A stretch of 64,000 nt of DNA from Mycobacterium aquaticum (GTDB lineage Bacteria > Actinomycetota > Actinomycetes > Mycobacteriales > Mycobacteriaceae). The translations under genes were made by a program, and so were the position numbers. Below are positions 33,387-41,942 of the stretch, one piece after another. Under the pieces are notes generated by a model that saw nothing but the letters and a program-made list of their open reading frames with translations, ran no database searches and was not told the origin of the DNA. How positions within the stretch are numbered: position 1 is the stretch's first letter; every line of letters starts with the position of its first letter. The stretch spans positions 62,001 to 126,000 of the forward strand of contig NZ_MVHF01000006.1 of assembly GCF_002086485.1 (NCBI RefSeq), given 5' to 3'.

Positions 33387-35245
33387 GGCTGCACCCACCG
33401 CAGATCGTAGAAGCGGTCATAGCCCGAGTCGTAGATCCGGGAGATCCCGCGAACCTTGTCGAACTTCAACAGAAGCTCCTTCTCGATCGGCTTTCTGTCG
33501 GCCCCCTTGTTGATGTCCGCTGCAAAGTAGTTGCCCGTGATCGGCGACTGCTCTGTCATGCGCAAGTCGACATCGAGATACACCGCAGACTCACTACGGA
33601 CCACTGCGAGATTCTCGGGCGTGAAGTAGTCGGTGTAGTACAGGGATTCCGGGTCGCGGATCGGGTCGAGTTCCGCCAGGGTCGACAAGAGGGTGAGCGA
33701 CGCCGTATCCCCGAAGAACCGCGCACCGGGCGAGAGGTAGGCATCCGCCCATTCGGCCCGGCTCGTGCCGACGGCGTCGATACCGCTGGCGAAACCGTCG
33801 ATCCAGAATTTGCCCGGCAGTCGCTGGAACCACTCCGGGAGGCTCGCGACAACCGAGGCCAGGAACAGGATGATCGTCAACGCAATCGCCAAGACCATTC
33901 GGCTCACCGTTTGAACCGCACGTCTGTGCGCGCCTGGCCTGACGACGACGAGGTGTTCGAGCGCAATCGCCATCGCGACCGCCGTGAACATCGTCGTGAA
34001 CGTGAGCATTCGGGCCGACAGTTCAGGACCGTTCTCCACCAGCAGACGGGTCGCGAGCACGAGACTGTACGAACCCGCCGCGGCCGCAATGAAACTCCGC
34101 TCCAGCGGCTGCCGCCCACGCGCCAGCCGCACACTCACCGCCAAAAGCCCGAGCGTCACCAGAACACCCAACGGGGACATCGCACGGTCGAACAACGGTG
34201 TCGGCGGCCGAGGAAGCGACATCTGCCCGTCGAATTCCCACAGTTTGGAGAGGGCGGACAGGATCTGGTCGCCGGGACTGCTGAGGTAATCCAGTGTGGC
34301 CGGAGCGAAGAAGTGTATCCACAACCAGAACACCGCCATGGCTGCCACTGCACACGCAGCCAGCCGGGGCGCCAACGGCCGGCTGGCGCGGAAAACCGCA
34401 GTGGCAGCGGCCATGCCGGCGAGCACAGCAGCCGTCGCCAGGATCGACACGTGATGTGTGATGGTCACGACGGCGCAACACGCCACCACGCCGGTGAAAC
34501 TGAGCAAGCGGCCGGACCGCCGGGTGGCAAAACGGATCGCGAGAACGACGGCCAGCACCAAGAAGGGCAGCGCCAACGTCTCATAGAGAAACGACGTGTC
34601 GAAGTACGCAGCATGCGGATTGAGCATGTACAGCACGACCGAAAGGCACGCCACCCGAGACGATCCGGTCACCTCGCGGAACAGCAGCAACAGCGCCGTC
34701 GCGGTCAAGACATGGCTGATGCTGGCAACCAGCACCCCGGCCAGGAACGGACTGGCCGAGGACACCTGGGCCAGCTCGGCTGTGACGTTTTCCAAGCCTG
34801 GATATTGGGGACTGATCGGCAGGGCGTAACTCGGCTGAAAAAGATGGTGGGAGGCGAGAACGTTCTCCAGGGAACGTAGATGCTGAAGCTCATCCGAAAA
34901 GGTGAAGGCGTGCGGGCTGTATGCCCACCGAACAACCGCCTGCGCGACCGCGAACCAAATCGCCAAGAACGCACGATCACGAGCGGAGGTGGACCCGTGC
35001 AAGATGCGGGCCACCACGTAAACGAATACGAGAAGCTGCCCAGCCCACATCAACGGCGCCGCATAGCTCACGCCTCCGCGCGAACGTGCGTACGCCAAGG
35101 CGACGAGCAGCACCCCACCCGCAACGATCAACGCAGCATCCGGTATCACGCTGCGCACCTGCGGATCCCGCGTATCACGGTCCGGCCGGGAAGCTGCGGG
35201 CATTTCATCGGCCTGCGGCCGTGCCCGATCAAGAACGGCTGCCAT
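33383..35245 (-). CDS. Polytopic membrane protein, GT-C-like glycosyltransferase or polymerase
   Basis: A 620-residue protein with about 11 to 13 membrane helices and a large extracytoplasmic C-terminal domain (about residues 465-620). The first long external loop contains FSDELQHL, an Asp-Glu pair in the position of the catalytic acidic motif of GT-C enzymes, which use lipid-phosphate-linked sugars. Wzy-type polymerases can look similar. The operon has no other polymerase candidate, so this protein may do the polymerisation or add a side sugar from a polyprenyl phosphate donor. Either role is inference. It is the first of five overlapping or nearly touching genes; the next gene upstream (GT2) is 121 bases away. 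Confidence 0.72.
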   Translation of the reverse strand: MAAVLDRARPQADEMPAASRPDRDTRDPQVRSVIPDAALIVAGGVLLVALAYARSRGGVSYAAPLMWAGQLLVFVYVVARILHGSTSARDRAFLAIWFAVAQAVVRWAYSPHAFTFSDELQHLRSLENVLASHHLFQPSYALPISPQYPGLENVTAELAQVSSASPFLAGVLVASISHVLTATALLLLFREVTGSSRVACLSVVLYMLNPHAAYFDTSFLYETLALPFLVLAVVLAIRFATRRSGRLLSFTGVVACCAVVTITHHVSILATAAVLAGMAAATAVFRASRPLAPRLAACAVAAMAVFWLWIHFFAPATLDYLSSPGDQILSALSKLWEFDGQMSLPRPPTPLFDRAMSPLGVLVTLGLLAVSVRLARGRQPLERSFIAAAAGSYSLVLATRLLVENGPELSARMLTFTTMFTAVAMAIALEHLVVVRPGAHRRAVQTVSRMVLAIALTIILFLASVVASLPEWFQRLPGKFWIDGFASGIDAVGTSRAEWADAYLSPGARFFGDTASLTLLSTLAELDPIRDPESLYYTDYFTPENLAVVRSESAVYLDVDLRMTEQSPITGNYFAADINKGADRKPIEKELLLKFDKVRGISRIYDSGYDRFYDLRWVQP

Positions 35246-35366
35246 TACCTTCCCACTCCATGACGGCGAGCACCATCTAGGGCCTCACATAGCGGCCCAC
35301 GATTGGCATCACTCCGCGACGGTTCCGCCGTCGACGGCGCAGACATTTCTGGTCCTTCTCATTGCC

Positions 35367-36155
35367 TCATTGCGATGAGATCACTTGGATTTCTTCGGTC
35401 GATCGTGCGGTGCCGCGCCGACCGTATTCGCTGAATTCACGCTGGATCGTGGCCAGTACCCGCAGCCCGTCGCTGACCGCATTGAGATTGCTCACGCCGT
35501 GAATACGGCTGGATTCGTAACTGGCGACCTCGACAATCTTGGCACCGTGGGCAGCCAGTCGCACATTGATCAGGGTCTCGACCTCGAACCCGTCGCCCCA
35601 CTGCGGCCCGTCGGCTGCCACGTCGGGCATGCGGATGACGTCCAGGCAACGTCGCCAGAACGCGTTGTATCCGTAGCAGAGGTCGGTGTAATCCATGTCG
35701 AAGAGAACGTTCACCAGATGATTCAGGAACCGGTTGCCCATGCGCCTGATCCTGGTGATGTCCGCGCTGCCGCCGCCCTCGGTGAAACGCGATCCCTTGG
35801 CGAAGTCCGCACCGGCGACCAAAGTTTCGACGAACAGCGGGATTTCGGCCGGATCCGTACTTCCGTCGGCATCGATCATCACGATGATGTCGCCGGTTGC
35901 CACCTCGAATCCGCACGCCAGGGCGTTGCCCTTACCCCGTCGAGTCTGGCGAACGTGAACCCCGTCGGGCCAGAGGCGCCGCGCGACCCTCGCAGTGTCG
36001 TCCCGAGAATCGCCGTTGACAACCACGATTTCGTCGATCCCCGACGGCATCCGTTGAGCGACATACGGGAGGTTTTTTTCCTCGTTCAGCGCGGGAATTA
36101 TCACCGAAACAGTCGACCGCGCTACGGCGTCTCTCATGCTCACGACATTTTGCAT
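35367..36155 (-). CDS. GT2 glycosyltransferase, dolichyl-phosphate-mannose-synthase-like
   Basis: A 262-residue soluble family 2 enzyme. The donor site has VSVIIPALNEEKNLPYV near residues 16-32 and the metal motif MIDADGSTDPAEI near 92-104, followed by GADFAKGSRF. This arrangement is typical of polyprenyl-phosphate sugar synthases of the DPM1/Ppm1 kind. No membrane segment is present. The ATG at 36155 has no clear ribosome site; an ATG six codons later is possible. It closely resembles the next GT2 upstream, so it is a tandem duplicate. It could make a polyprenyl-phosphate sugar donor for the GT-C-like protein. That pairing is inference. Confidence 0.85.
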   Translation of the reverse strand: MQNVVSMRDAVARSTVSVIIPALNEEKNLPYVAQRMPSGIDEIVVVNGDSRDDTARVARRLWPDGVHVRQTRRGKGNALACGFEVATGDIIVMIDADGSTDPAEIPLFVETLVAGADFAKGSRFTEGGGSADITRIRRMGNRFLNHLVNVLFDMDYTDLCYGYNAFWRRCLDVIRMPDVAADGPQWGDGFEVETLINVRLAAHGAKIVEVASYESSRIHGVSNLNAVSDGLRVLATIQREFSEYGRRGTARSTEEIQVISSQ

Positions 36156-36767
36156 CTATTGCGTTCTTTCGTCGTCACGGATGAATGTGAATGCGGAGTG
36201 ACAAGGCGGCTTGGGCAGCGGCGGGCAGGCCTCGGTCGAGACGCGTCGACGCGTGCCGCGTCGACGTGCCAAGACTTCCTGCGCGCGTTGGGAATCCGCT
36301 GCCCTGTTGATGAGGCAAGCGCGACAGCGGAATGCGACACACCAGAAGCTCAGACGCGGCAACGCAGTCAGCCACAGTCCCTCCTCAATTGGGCACGGAG
36401 CGACGTCGCTCATGTTCTGGTTACGCACGGACAGTTAGCTGCACTTCGGCGAGAGCAAGGTCGCTCGTACGCGTGGACAGTATCTTTCCTTAGAATTGCA
36501 GTTCTGGCAAATGATAGAGCGGATTGCACGCGATGTCCCGCCCAGCGGAAGGTCTTGGCCCATTACCGCAGACAGGACGCCTGGCTGCGTCATCCGATCG
36601 GTGGACAGCTAGTCGCACTTCGTCATGATCATTCATTTTTAGTTAATTTTGGACTCAAGTAAATTATGAGAGAAGGCTAGATGCCGCCGGGCGATCCCCA
36701 GCTCGCAGCGTTGCTCCTGGGTCGCCGACAGCGGACAGGCGAAAACGATGGACACTCCGCCCCGCTG
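36156..36767. other. 612-base non-coding gap between the two GT2 genes, with an AT-rich stretch
   Basis: No convincing gene is present. The last part (about 36625-36675) is unusually AT-rich for this genome, with runs such as CATTTTTAGTTAATTTTGG. It could hold a promoter for the leftward GT2 gene or a binding region for the nucleoid protein Lsr2, but no clear -35/-10 pair stands out. Confidence 0.5.
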
Positions 36768-37541
36768 TCAGCCCGGGCCGGCTTGAGGATGCCCTGTCGT
36801 CCCAGTCGCCGACGCCCGCGATGCGGACCGGGCCCGGCGGAACTCTCGCAGCACCGTTGACAGCACCCGAAGGCCATCCGAAATCGCGGTCGCGGTGCCG
36901 TATTCCGAGATGCGGCCGGCGTCGCGGCTGGGCACCTCGACAATCTTGGCCCCGCGGGCGGCCAGGCGGACGTTGATCAGTGTTTCGATCTCGAATCCAT
37001 CACCCCATTGCGGCACGCTGACCGCAATATCCGGCATGTCGATGACGTCGAGGCAGTGGCGCCAGAATGCACTGAAGCCGTAACACACGTCGGTGTAATC
37101 CGCCCGGAAGAGGACGTTCACCACACCATTCAGAACTTTGTTCCCTGCCGCCCTCAGCCATGTGATGTCCGTACCCCGACCGCCGTGGGCAAACCTGGAC
37201 CCCTTGGCGAAATCCGCGCCGGCAACAAGAGCCTCGACAAGGCGGGGAATCTCGGCCGGATCGGCGCTTCCGTCGGCATCGAGTGTGACGATGACATCCC
37301 CGGAGGCTGCCGCGAATCCGCATGCCAGGGCATTGCCCTTGCCGCGTCGACTCTGCCGCAGATGAGTTGCGTTCGGCCACAACCGGCGTCCCGCTGCGGT
37401 CGTGTCGTCCTGCGAATCCCCTGTGACAACGATGATCTCATCGATCTCGGGAGGCATACCTTCGGCAATGAGCGGCAGGTTACGTTCCTCGTTCAGGGCG
37501 GGAATGACCACCGAAACCGACGGCCGGATGACAGCGTTCAT
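36768..37541 (-). CDS. GT2 glycosyltransferase, paralogue of the neighbouring GT2
   Basis: A 257-residue family 2 glycosyltransferase. Motifs are VSVVIPALNEERNLPLI near residue 9-25, LDADGSADPAEI near 87-98 and GADFAKGSRF. The acceptor-side segment YTDVCYGFSAFWRHCLDVI is nearly the same as in the downstream copy (YTDLCYGYNAFWRRCLDVI). The two clearly derive from a duplication; whether they use different sugars cannot be told. It is the first gene of the minus-strand glycan set. The promoter must lie in the long gap at 37542-38367, where a 12-bp palindrome sits 65 bases upstream of the ATG. Confidence 0.85.
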   Translation of the reverse strand: MNAVIRPSVSVVIPALNEERNLPLIAEGMPPEIDEIIVVTGDSQDDTTAAGRRLWPNATHLRQSRRGKGNALACGFAAASGDVIVTLDADGSADPAEIPRLVEALVAGADFAKGSRFAHGGRGTDITWLRAAGNKVLNGVVNVLFRADYTDVCYGFSAFWRHCLDVIDMPDIAVSVPQWGDGFEIETLINVRLAARGAKIVEVPSRDAGRISEYGTATAISDGLRVLSTVLREFRRARSASRASATGTTGHPQAGPG

Positions 37542-38367
37542 GCAGGCACAGCCGTTGTCTGAGGCATGCGCGAACGACCGTCGGGTGGCTGCGAAACGTC
37601 ACACGCAACAGCTGTTGGCAACCCGTGAGCGCCCCGGTGGTGGCGTCCCAATTTCAACTCCGTCTGTACAGGCGATAGCACCCCCACCCAGAGCATCTGG
37701 ACTATCGAATCGGCCGAGACAGGCCTCCCCCGAAGGCAATTGAGCCGGCGCGGAGGATCGTTGGCTACTTCGCGCTGCTCCACCACCGTGCTCGCATGTT
37801 CGCGCCAAAGCAATCGTGCGGCGCGCCGGCGTAAACCTCTCTTCACTCACAACAACTGACAGCAATCGCAACCTGTGAGCGCCCGACGTGGGCCACCCGC
37901 AGGACGTCAAAGTTAGCAACATTTCGCGATTTTGCAACCGATACCAGCGGGCACGGGTATCCAGCCCGACACTCGATCGGGCCGAAAGAAACATTGCACG
38001 CCATAGGGTATTTCGACATTCGCACAAGGCCTGCCGACGCGAGCACTGGCCTGAAGCCACCCAACAAACCGACACGCTGATGCAAATCTGGCAAATTTGA
38101 TGATGCGTGACACATCGCCGCGGTCCTGTGCCGGTCACCGAAGAGCAAACAGCAGGTGATGGATTCGGCGCTGACGCCGACTCACGCTCAGTGCGACGGC
38201 GATAACGGCGCGGCCACCGAGTCCTGGGTTCCACACGGCACACTGCCTTCAAACGGCAGCCACGGTCCGAACGGTGCTGAGATCACGGTTGGCACAGCGG
38301 CTTCAGCGGACAGCTGACCGGCAATCAGCGGCTGGGCGACCGAACCCGGAAAGCTACCGGGCTGCAC
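37542..38367. other. 826-base gap upstream of the glycan genes, no convincing gene
   Basis: Open frames in this stretch are rich in Cys, Arg and Ser with no family features, and I do not call them. The stretch GTGAGCGCCC occurs twice (near 37625 and 37876). In both places the preceding bases contain CAACAG or CAACAA, so there may be a degenerate direct repeat. GATACC/GGTATC near 37941-37962 forms a short inverted repeat. The region is somewhat AT-richer than its surroundings and probably carries the promoter and control sites for the minus-strand glycan operon. Confidence 0.45.
37606..37617. promoter_or_regulatory. 12-bp palindrome upstream of the GT2 gene
   Basis: CAACAGCTGTTG is perfectly self-complementary and lies 65 bases before the GT2 start at 37541, a normal position for an operator. 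No regulator gene is in the island itself, so its partner is unknown. Confidence 0.35.
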
Positions 38368-39159
38368 TCACATACGACGCGACAAGTCTCCACCGTCGTA
38401 CCGCTGCGGTGGCTGATGCGGAGCCACCGGCGCGGCAGGCGGCGGGGCGGCCGGAGCCTGGTGCGGGGCCACCGGAGCCGGCCCGGCGCTCGGGCGCCTC
38501 TCACTCGGCCCGGCGCCTGCATTGTGCGGGGCTGCGGGGGCTTGGTGGGCGCGCTCGTTCAGCTGCGCCTCGCGGGCATCTTGGCCGGCCTGACGCTCAT
38601 CCTGCTGGACATCGCGTTCGTTCTGGCGCGTCTCCCGCTCATCCTGTTTGGCGTCCCGCTCGTTGAGCTTGGCCTCGCGGTCGTTCAGCGGCTGGGGGCC
38701 GCCGGGACCGCCTGGCGCGCCACCACCAGGCGTGCCGTCCCCCGGAGCACCGGAGCCGCCGCCGCCCTTGGCGCCTTCCATGGCCTTCATCACAGGCTGC
38801 ATCAGCTGGCCGAACTGACCGCCCATCCCACCGGCGGCCTGCGCAGGCTGGCTGGCCATCTGGCCCATCTGGCCGAGCTGACCCATCATCTGGCCCAGCT
38901 GGCCGACACCCTGCTGCCCGGACTGGTCGGCGTTCTCGTACGCGCCCTGCGCGTCGGACAGTTTGCCGTTGAACATGTTCTCTTTGGCCGACAGCGCGGT
39001 GACGTTGGCGGTCAGGGAAGCCGCGAGGGTCGGCAACAGGCCGGCGATGGTCATGCTCATCGCATCGGCACCCGCCTGAATCGTCGGCATGTCCGGCAGC
39101 TCAATCGGAGCCGCGGTCCAACCGAGAAACCCAGGGCTGGTAAATGGTGTGCTGCTCAC
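38368..39159 (-). CDS. PE-like/EspF-like type VII secretion substrate with heptad repeats
   Basis: A 263-residue protein. The first 80 residues have the helix-turn-helix size of PE and Esp substrates and end with YENAD (residues 74-78), which fits the YxxxD/E type VII export signal. A Gly/Gln/Met-rich linker follows, with GQLGQM-type repeats. Residues 158-206 consist of seven consecutive seven-residue units, such as LNDREAK and LNERDAK, likely one charged helix or coiled coil. The C-terminus is Pro/Ala-rich. The GTG start has AGAGGTG before it. It lies 48 bases behind a PPE-like gene, so the two probably form a secreted pair. Classical PE-first order is reversed here. The function is unknown. 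Confidence 0.65.
   Translation of the reverse strand: MSSTPFTSPGFLGWTAAPIELPDMPTIQAGADAMSMTIAGLLPTLAASLTANVTALSAKENMFNGKLSDAQGAYENADQSGQQGVGQLGQMMGQLGQMGQMASQPAQAAGGMGGQFGQLMQPVMKAMEGAKGGGGSGAPGDGTPGGGAPGGPGGPQPLNDREAKLNERDAKQDERETRQNERDVQQDERQAGQDAREAQLNERAHQAPAAPHNAGAGPSERRPSAGPAPVAPHQAPAAPPPAAPVAPHQPPQRYDGGDLSRRM
38542..38688 (-). repeat. Seven tandem 21-bp units encoding heptads in the PE-like protein
   Basis: The coding sequence here translates into seven units of the form (L/Q)-(N/D)-(E/D/A)-(R/E)-(E/D/R/Q)-x-x, rich in Glu, Asp, Arg and Gln. The nucleotide copies are diverged, which suggests old duplication kept by selection for the heptad pattern. Confidence 0.75.
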
Positions 39160-39207
39160 CGGACACCTCTTTCAGAATTCATCGCACCTAGACGCATGAC
39201 AGCCGGC

Positions 39208-40299
39208 TCACCAGTCATCGTCGACGTCACCGTCGTCGAGTTCATGCTCGAGCGGGGCCGGCACGGCAAGGCCCTGCGTGGTGCCACCGCCACCGGAGCC
39301 GCGATGCCCCATCGCTCCCATCGGCCCCATGCCGCCACCCATACCGGCGGCGGACACCGGCGCCACCCCACCGAACGCGTTGCTGGTCGCCATGGCGGGT
39401 TCGGTGGCCACCGACACCGGCGAGGTGCCGCCCACGAGCTTGCCCATCAACGGAGTCTGCGCGCCGCCACCTCCGGAGCCCGGCAACGACGCCGCCTTCA
39501 TCAGTCCGGCACCCGAACTCGGGCCGGACCCGCCCGCCGCGGGGTGAGTGGAGAACGCGGAGAACGGCATTGGACCGCTGCCGGTTCCGCCCTTGCCCAC
39601 CGAACCGAACATCTGCGTCAACTGCTGCAACGGCTGCGTCAACTGCTGCAACGGCTGGGTCAGCTGCTGAGGAACCTGGCCGAGCATCTGCGGAATCTGC
39701 CCGAGCATCTGCGGCAACTGCCCCATCATCTGCATCATCTGCTCGCCGCCCTTCTGCGCGGCTTGCTGGGCCTCGGCCGTGGGCGGCGTGGTGACGGCAG
39801 GCATGTTGGCCGTGGTCCCGAGGCTGCTGGCCAGCTCCGAGGTCGCGGCGGTCACGGTGGCGATGTTCTGCGACAGCCCCATTTTGATGACGCCTTCGAT
39901 CAACGCCTGCTTGTTGTCGATCGGCAGCGCCTGCAGCATCTCGACTTCCTGCTGCACCTGCTGAGCGGTGGCGTTGACAGCCGTCTTGGTCTGCACGACG
40001 GCCGCGGCCATGGCAGTGAGCTGGGTGGCGATGGCCTGGGCCTGTGCGCCGTTGGCCTCGTGGTGGCCGATCATCGTGGTGGCTTCGCCGGACGCGGCCG
40101 TGGCGCCAGTGCCCTGCCAGACCTCGTTGAGCTTCATCAGCTGGTTGGTCTGCTGGGGCACGATGTTGCCGGTGATGTTGGCCGCCAACTTCTGATAGGA
40201 CGCCGACGCCGCGGTCAACTGTTCCTCATCGATGTTGGGCCACCCCGGACCCGTCACCGTCTGTGACCCGTACGGGCTGCTATCCGGCGGCATCCCCAT
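39208..40299 (-). CDS. PPE-like/EspB-like type VII secretion substrate
   Basis: A 363-residue protein. The N-terminal 150 residues are predicted helical and contain VWQG at residues 60-63, the WxG turn of PPE and WXG100-type proteins. The middle carries seven-residue repeats of the QMLGQ(I/V)P and QPLQQLT types. The C-terminal third is Gly/Ser/Met-rich with an acidic end (DDGDVDDDW), like C-terminal tails of PPE-SVP or EspB proteins. A good ribosome site (GAAGGGGG) precedes the ATG. It follows ltp2 by 75 bases on the same strand, so read-through from the KstR-controlled operon is possible. In M. tuberculosis PPE63 (Rv3539) lies between the equivalents of hsd4B and ltp2, but in the opposite direction. 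Confidence 0.68.
   Translation of the reverse strand: MGMPPDSSPYGSQTVTGPGWPNIDEEQLTAASASYQKLAANITGNIVPQQTNQLMKLNEVWQGTGATAASGEATTMIGHHEANGAQAQAIATQLTAMAAAVVQTKTAVNATAQQVQQEVEMLQALPIDNKQALIEGVIKMGLSQNIATVTAATSELASSLGTTANMPAVTTPPTAEAQQAAQKGGEQMMQMMGQLPQMLGQIPQMLGQVPQQLTQPLQQLTQPLQQLTQMFGSVGKGGTGSGPMPFSAFSTHPAAGGSGPSSGAGLMKAASLPGSGGGGAQTPLMGKLVGGTSPVSVATEPAMATSNAFGGVAPVSAAGMGGGMGPMGAMGHRGSGGGGTTQGLAVPAPLEHELDDGDVDDDW
39613..39675 (-). repeat. 21-bp tandem repeat in the PPE-like gene
   Basis: Two identical 21-bp copies, starting CTGCGTCAACTGC on the plus strand, lie at 39613-39633 and 39634-39654. A diverged third follows at 39655-39675. They encode the repeated QPLQQLT-type heptad. The identity of the two copies suggests recent slippage. 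Confidence 0.75.
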
Positions 40300-40374
40300 G
40301 CCACGGCCCCCTTCTACGCATCCTGCACATGTGGAGCAAACATTACCGTGCCGGACAGGGGTGGCAACGCACCT

Positions 40375-41535
40375 TTAGCCCAGGATCAACCCCGAGGTCG
40401 GGACCCCGGTGCCTGCGGTGACCAGCACATGCTCGACATTGTCGACCTGATTGACCGAGGTACCCCGCAACTGCCGCACGCCTTCGGCAATGCCGTTCAT
40501 GCCATGGATGTAGGCCTCCCCCAATTGGCCGCCATGGGTGTTGATCGGCAACCGGCCACCGAGTTCGATCGCGCCACCGGCGATGAAGTCCTTGGCCTCG
40601 CCCTTACCGCAGAAGCCCAACTCCTCAAGCTGGATAAGCGTGTACGGCGTGAAGTGGTCGTACAGGATCGCCGTCTGGATGTCGGTGGGCGACAGGCCGC
40701 TCTGCTCCCAGAGTTGACGGCCTACCAGGCCCATCTCGGGAAGCCCGAGTTCCTCGCGGTAGTACGAGTACATGGTGAACTGATCGGCGCCCGCAGCCTG
40801 GGCCGCTGCCTCGATGGTCACCGGCCGGTGCTTGAGGTCCTTGGCCCGCTCGGGCGTGGTGACGACGATGGCCACGCCGCCGTCGCTCTCCTGGCAGCAG
40901 TCCAGCAGCCTCAGCGGCTCGGCGATCCACCGCGAATTCTGGTGATCCTCGATGGTGATCGGCTTGCCGTAGAAGAACGCCTTCGGGTTGGTGGCGGCGT
41001 GCTTGCGGTCAGCGACCGACACCGCACCGAAATCGGCACTCGTCGCGCCGTACTCGTGCATGTAGCGCTGGGCGATCATGGCCACCGACGCGGCGGGAGT
41101 ACTCAGCCCGTGCGGGTAGGACCAGCTGTACTCGACGCCGCGCGAGTCGGCGTTGACGGTCAGGCCGGTCATCACCTGGCCGAAGCGGAACTCCGAGCGC
41201 TCGTTGAAGGCCCGGTATGCCACAACCACTTCCGCCACGCCGGTCGCCACCGCGAGCGCGGCCTGTTGCACGGTTGCAGCAGCGGCACCACCGCCGTAGC
41301 CGATCTGGCTGAAGAACTTCAGGTCCCCGATACCGGTGGACCGCGCCACGGCGGTCTCCAGGTTGGAGTCCATCGTGAAGGTCACCAGACCGTCGACGTC
41401 CGACGGCTGCAGGCCGGCGTCGTCGAGCGCGTCGAGCACCGCCTCTGCGGCCAGCCGCAGTTCGCTGCGGCCGGAGTTCTTGGAGAAGTCGGTGGCGCCG
41501 ATACCGGCGATGGCTGCCTTGCCGGAGAGGCTCAC
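40375..41535 (-). CDS. ltp2: Steroid side-chain aldolase/thiolase-like protein Ltp2
   Basis: A 386-residue thiolase-fold protein (SCP-x type), the same length as M. tuberculosis Rv3540c. Ltp2 binds the DUF35 part of ChsH2 and cleaves the C17 side chain by a retro-aldol reaction, releasing propionyl-CoA and the 17-ketosteroid. Visible segments are GIGATDFSKNSGRSEL at the start, YGGGAAAATVQQAALAVATG (the thiolase-like core without the usual nucleophile context), and the late NTHGGQLGEAYIHGMNG. It overlaps the chsH1 stop by four bases and is the last catabolic gene of the leftward operon. Confidence 0.93.
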   Translation of the reverse strand: MSLSGKAAIAGIGATDFSKNSGRSELRLAAEAVLDALDDAGLQPSDVDGLVTFTMDSNLETAVARSTGIGDLKFFSQIGYGGGAAAATVQQAALAVATGVAEVVVAYRAFNERSEFRFGQVMTGLTVNADSRGVEYSWSYPHGLSTPAASVAMIAQRYMHEYGATSADFGAVSVADRKHAATNPKAFFYGKPITIEDHQNSRWIAEPLRLLDCCQESDGGVAIVVTTPERAKDLKHRPVTIEAAAQAAGADQFTMYSYYREELGLPEMGLVGRQLWEQSGLSPTDIQTAILYDHFTPYTLIQLEELGFCGKGEAKDFIAGGAIELGGRLPINTHGGQLGEAYIHGMNGIAEGVRQLRGTSVNQVDNVEHVLVTAGTGVPTSGLILG

Positions 41536-41942
41536 TGCGCTGCTCCCAACACGAGGGTGGAGGTGGCGATGACGTGATCGCCAAGGCTGTTGCTGCCCAC
41601 CACTTTCAGCGTCACCAGGTCACCGTCGAGCGCAGTCACCTCGCCAGTGAAGGTGATGGTGTCGTAGGCGTACCACGGCACCCCGAGGCGCAGTTTGATC
41701 GACTTGATGACGGCGTTCGGGCCGGCCCAGTCGGTGACGTAGCGCCCCACCAGACCGGTGTCGGTGAGGATGTTGACGAAGATGTCCTTGGATCCCTTGG
41801 CCTGTGCCTTGTCGCGATCGTGGTGCACGTCCTGGTAGTCACGCGTCGCGATGGCCGTGGACACGATGAACGTCGGGTCCCCGTAGATCTGCAGCTCGGG
41901 CAGTTTGGTGCCGACTTGGAGGTCGAGCTTGGCGAGGCTCAT
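41532..41942 (-). CDS. chsH1: MaoC-like enoyl-CoA hydratase subunit ChsH1
   Basis: A 136-residue single hot-dog domain protein. With ChsH2 it hydrates the 3-oxo-4,17-pregnadiene-20-carboxyl-CoA double bond in the last cycle of cholesterol side-chain degradation. The catalytic Asp/His pair is in RDYQDVHHDRDKA. M. tuberculosis Rv3541c is slightly shorter. The frame is open much further upstream, but the ATG at 41942 overlaps the chsH2 stop by four bases and starts directly at the fold. It also overlaps ltp2 by four bases. Confidence 0.93.
   Translation of the reverse strand: MSLAKLDLQVGTKLPELQIYGDPTFIVSTAIATRDYQDVHHDRDKAQAKGSKDIFVNILTDTGLVGRYVTDWAGPNAVIKSIKLRLGVPWYAYDTITFTGEVTALDGDLVTLKVVGSNSLGDHVIATSTLVLGAAQ

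Noticed and set aside
36625..36675. AT-rich stretch considered as replication origin or prophage attachment site
   Set aside because: No DnaA-box cluster, no flanking direct repeats, and no integrase or tRNA gene nearby.
37599..38252. 217-codon frame in the gap upstream of the GT2 gene
   Set aside because: No ribosome site, Cys/Arg/Ser-rich sequence without any pattern, and it overlaps the likely control region of the glycan operon.
19161..38367. Glycan island considered as a recent mobile element
   Set aside because: No transposase, integrase, terminal repeat or tRNA was found at either end; insertion relative to M. tuberculosis is real but the mechanism cannot be shown, and loss in M. tuberculosis is equally possible.
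38416..40266. 616-codon frame on the plus strand across the PE/PPE-like pair
   Set aside because: Leu/His/Arg-rich translation that mirrors the Gln/Gly repeats of the opposite strand; no ribosome site or domain. The minus-strand genes have type VII signals.
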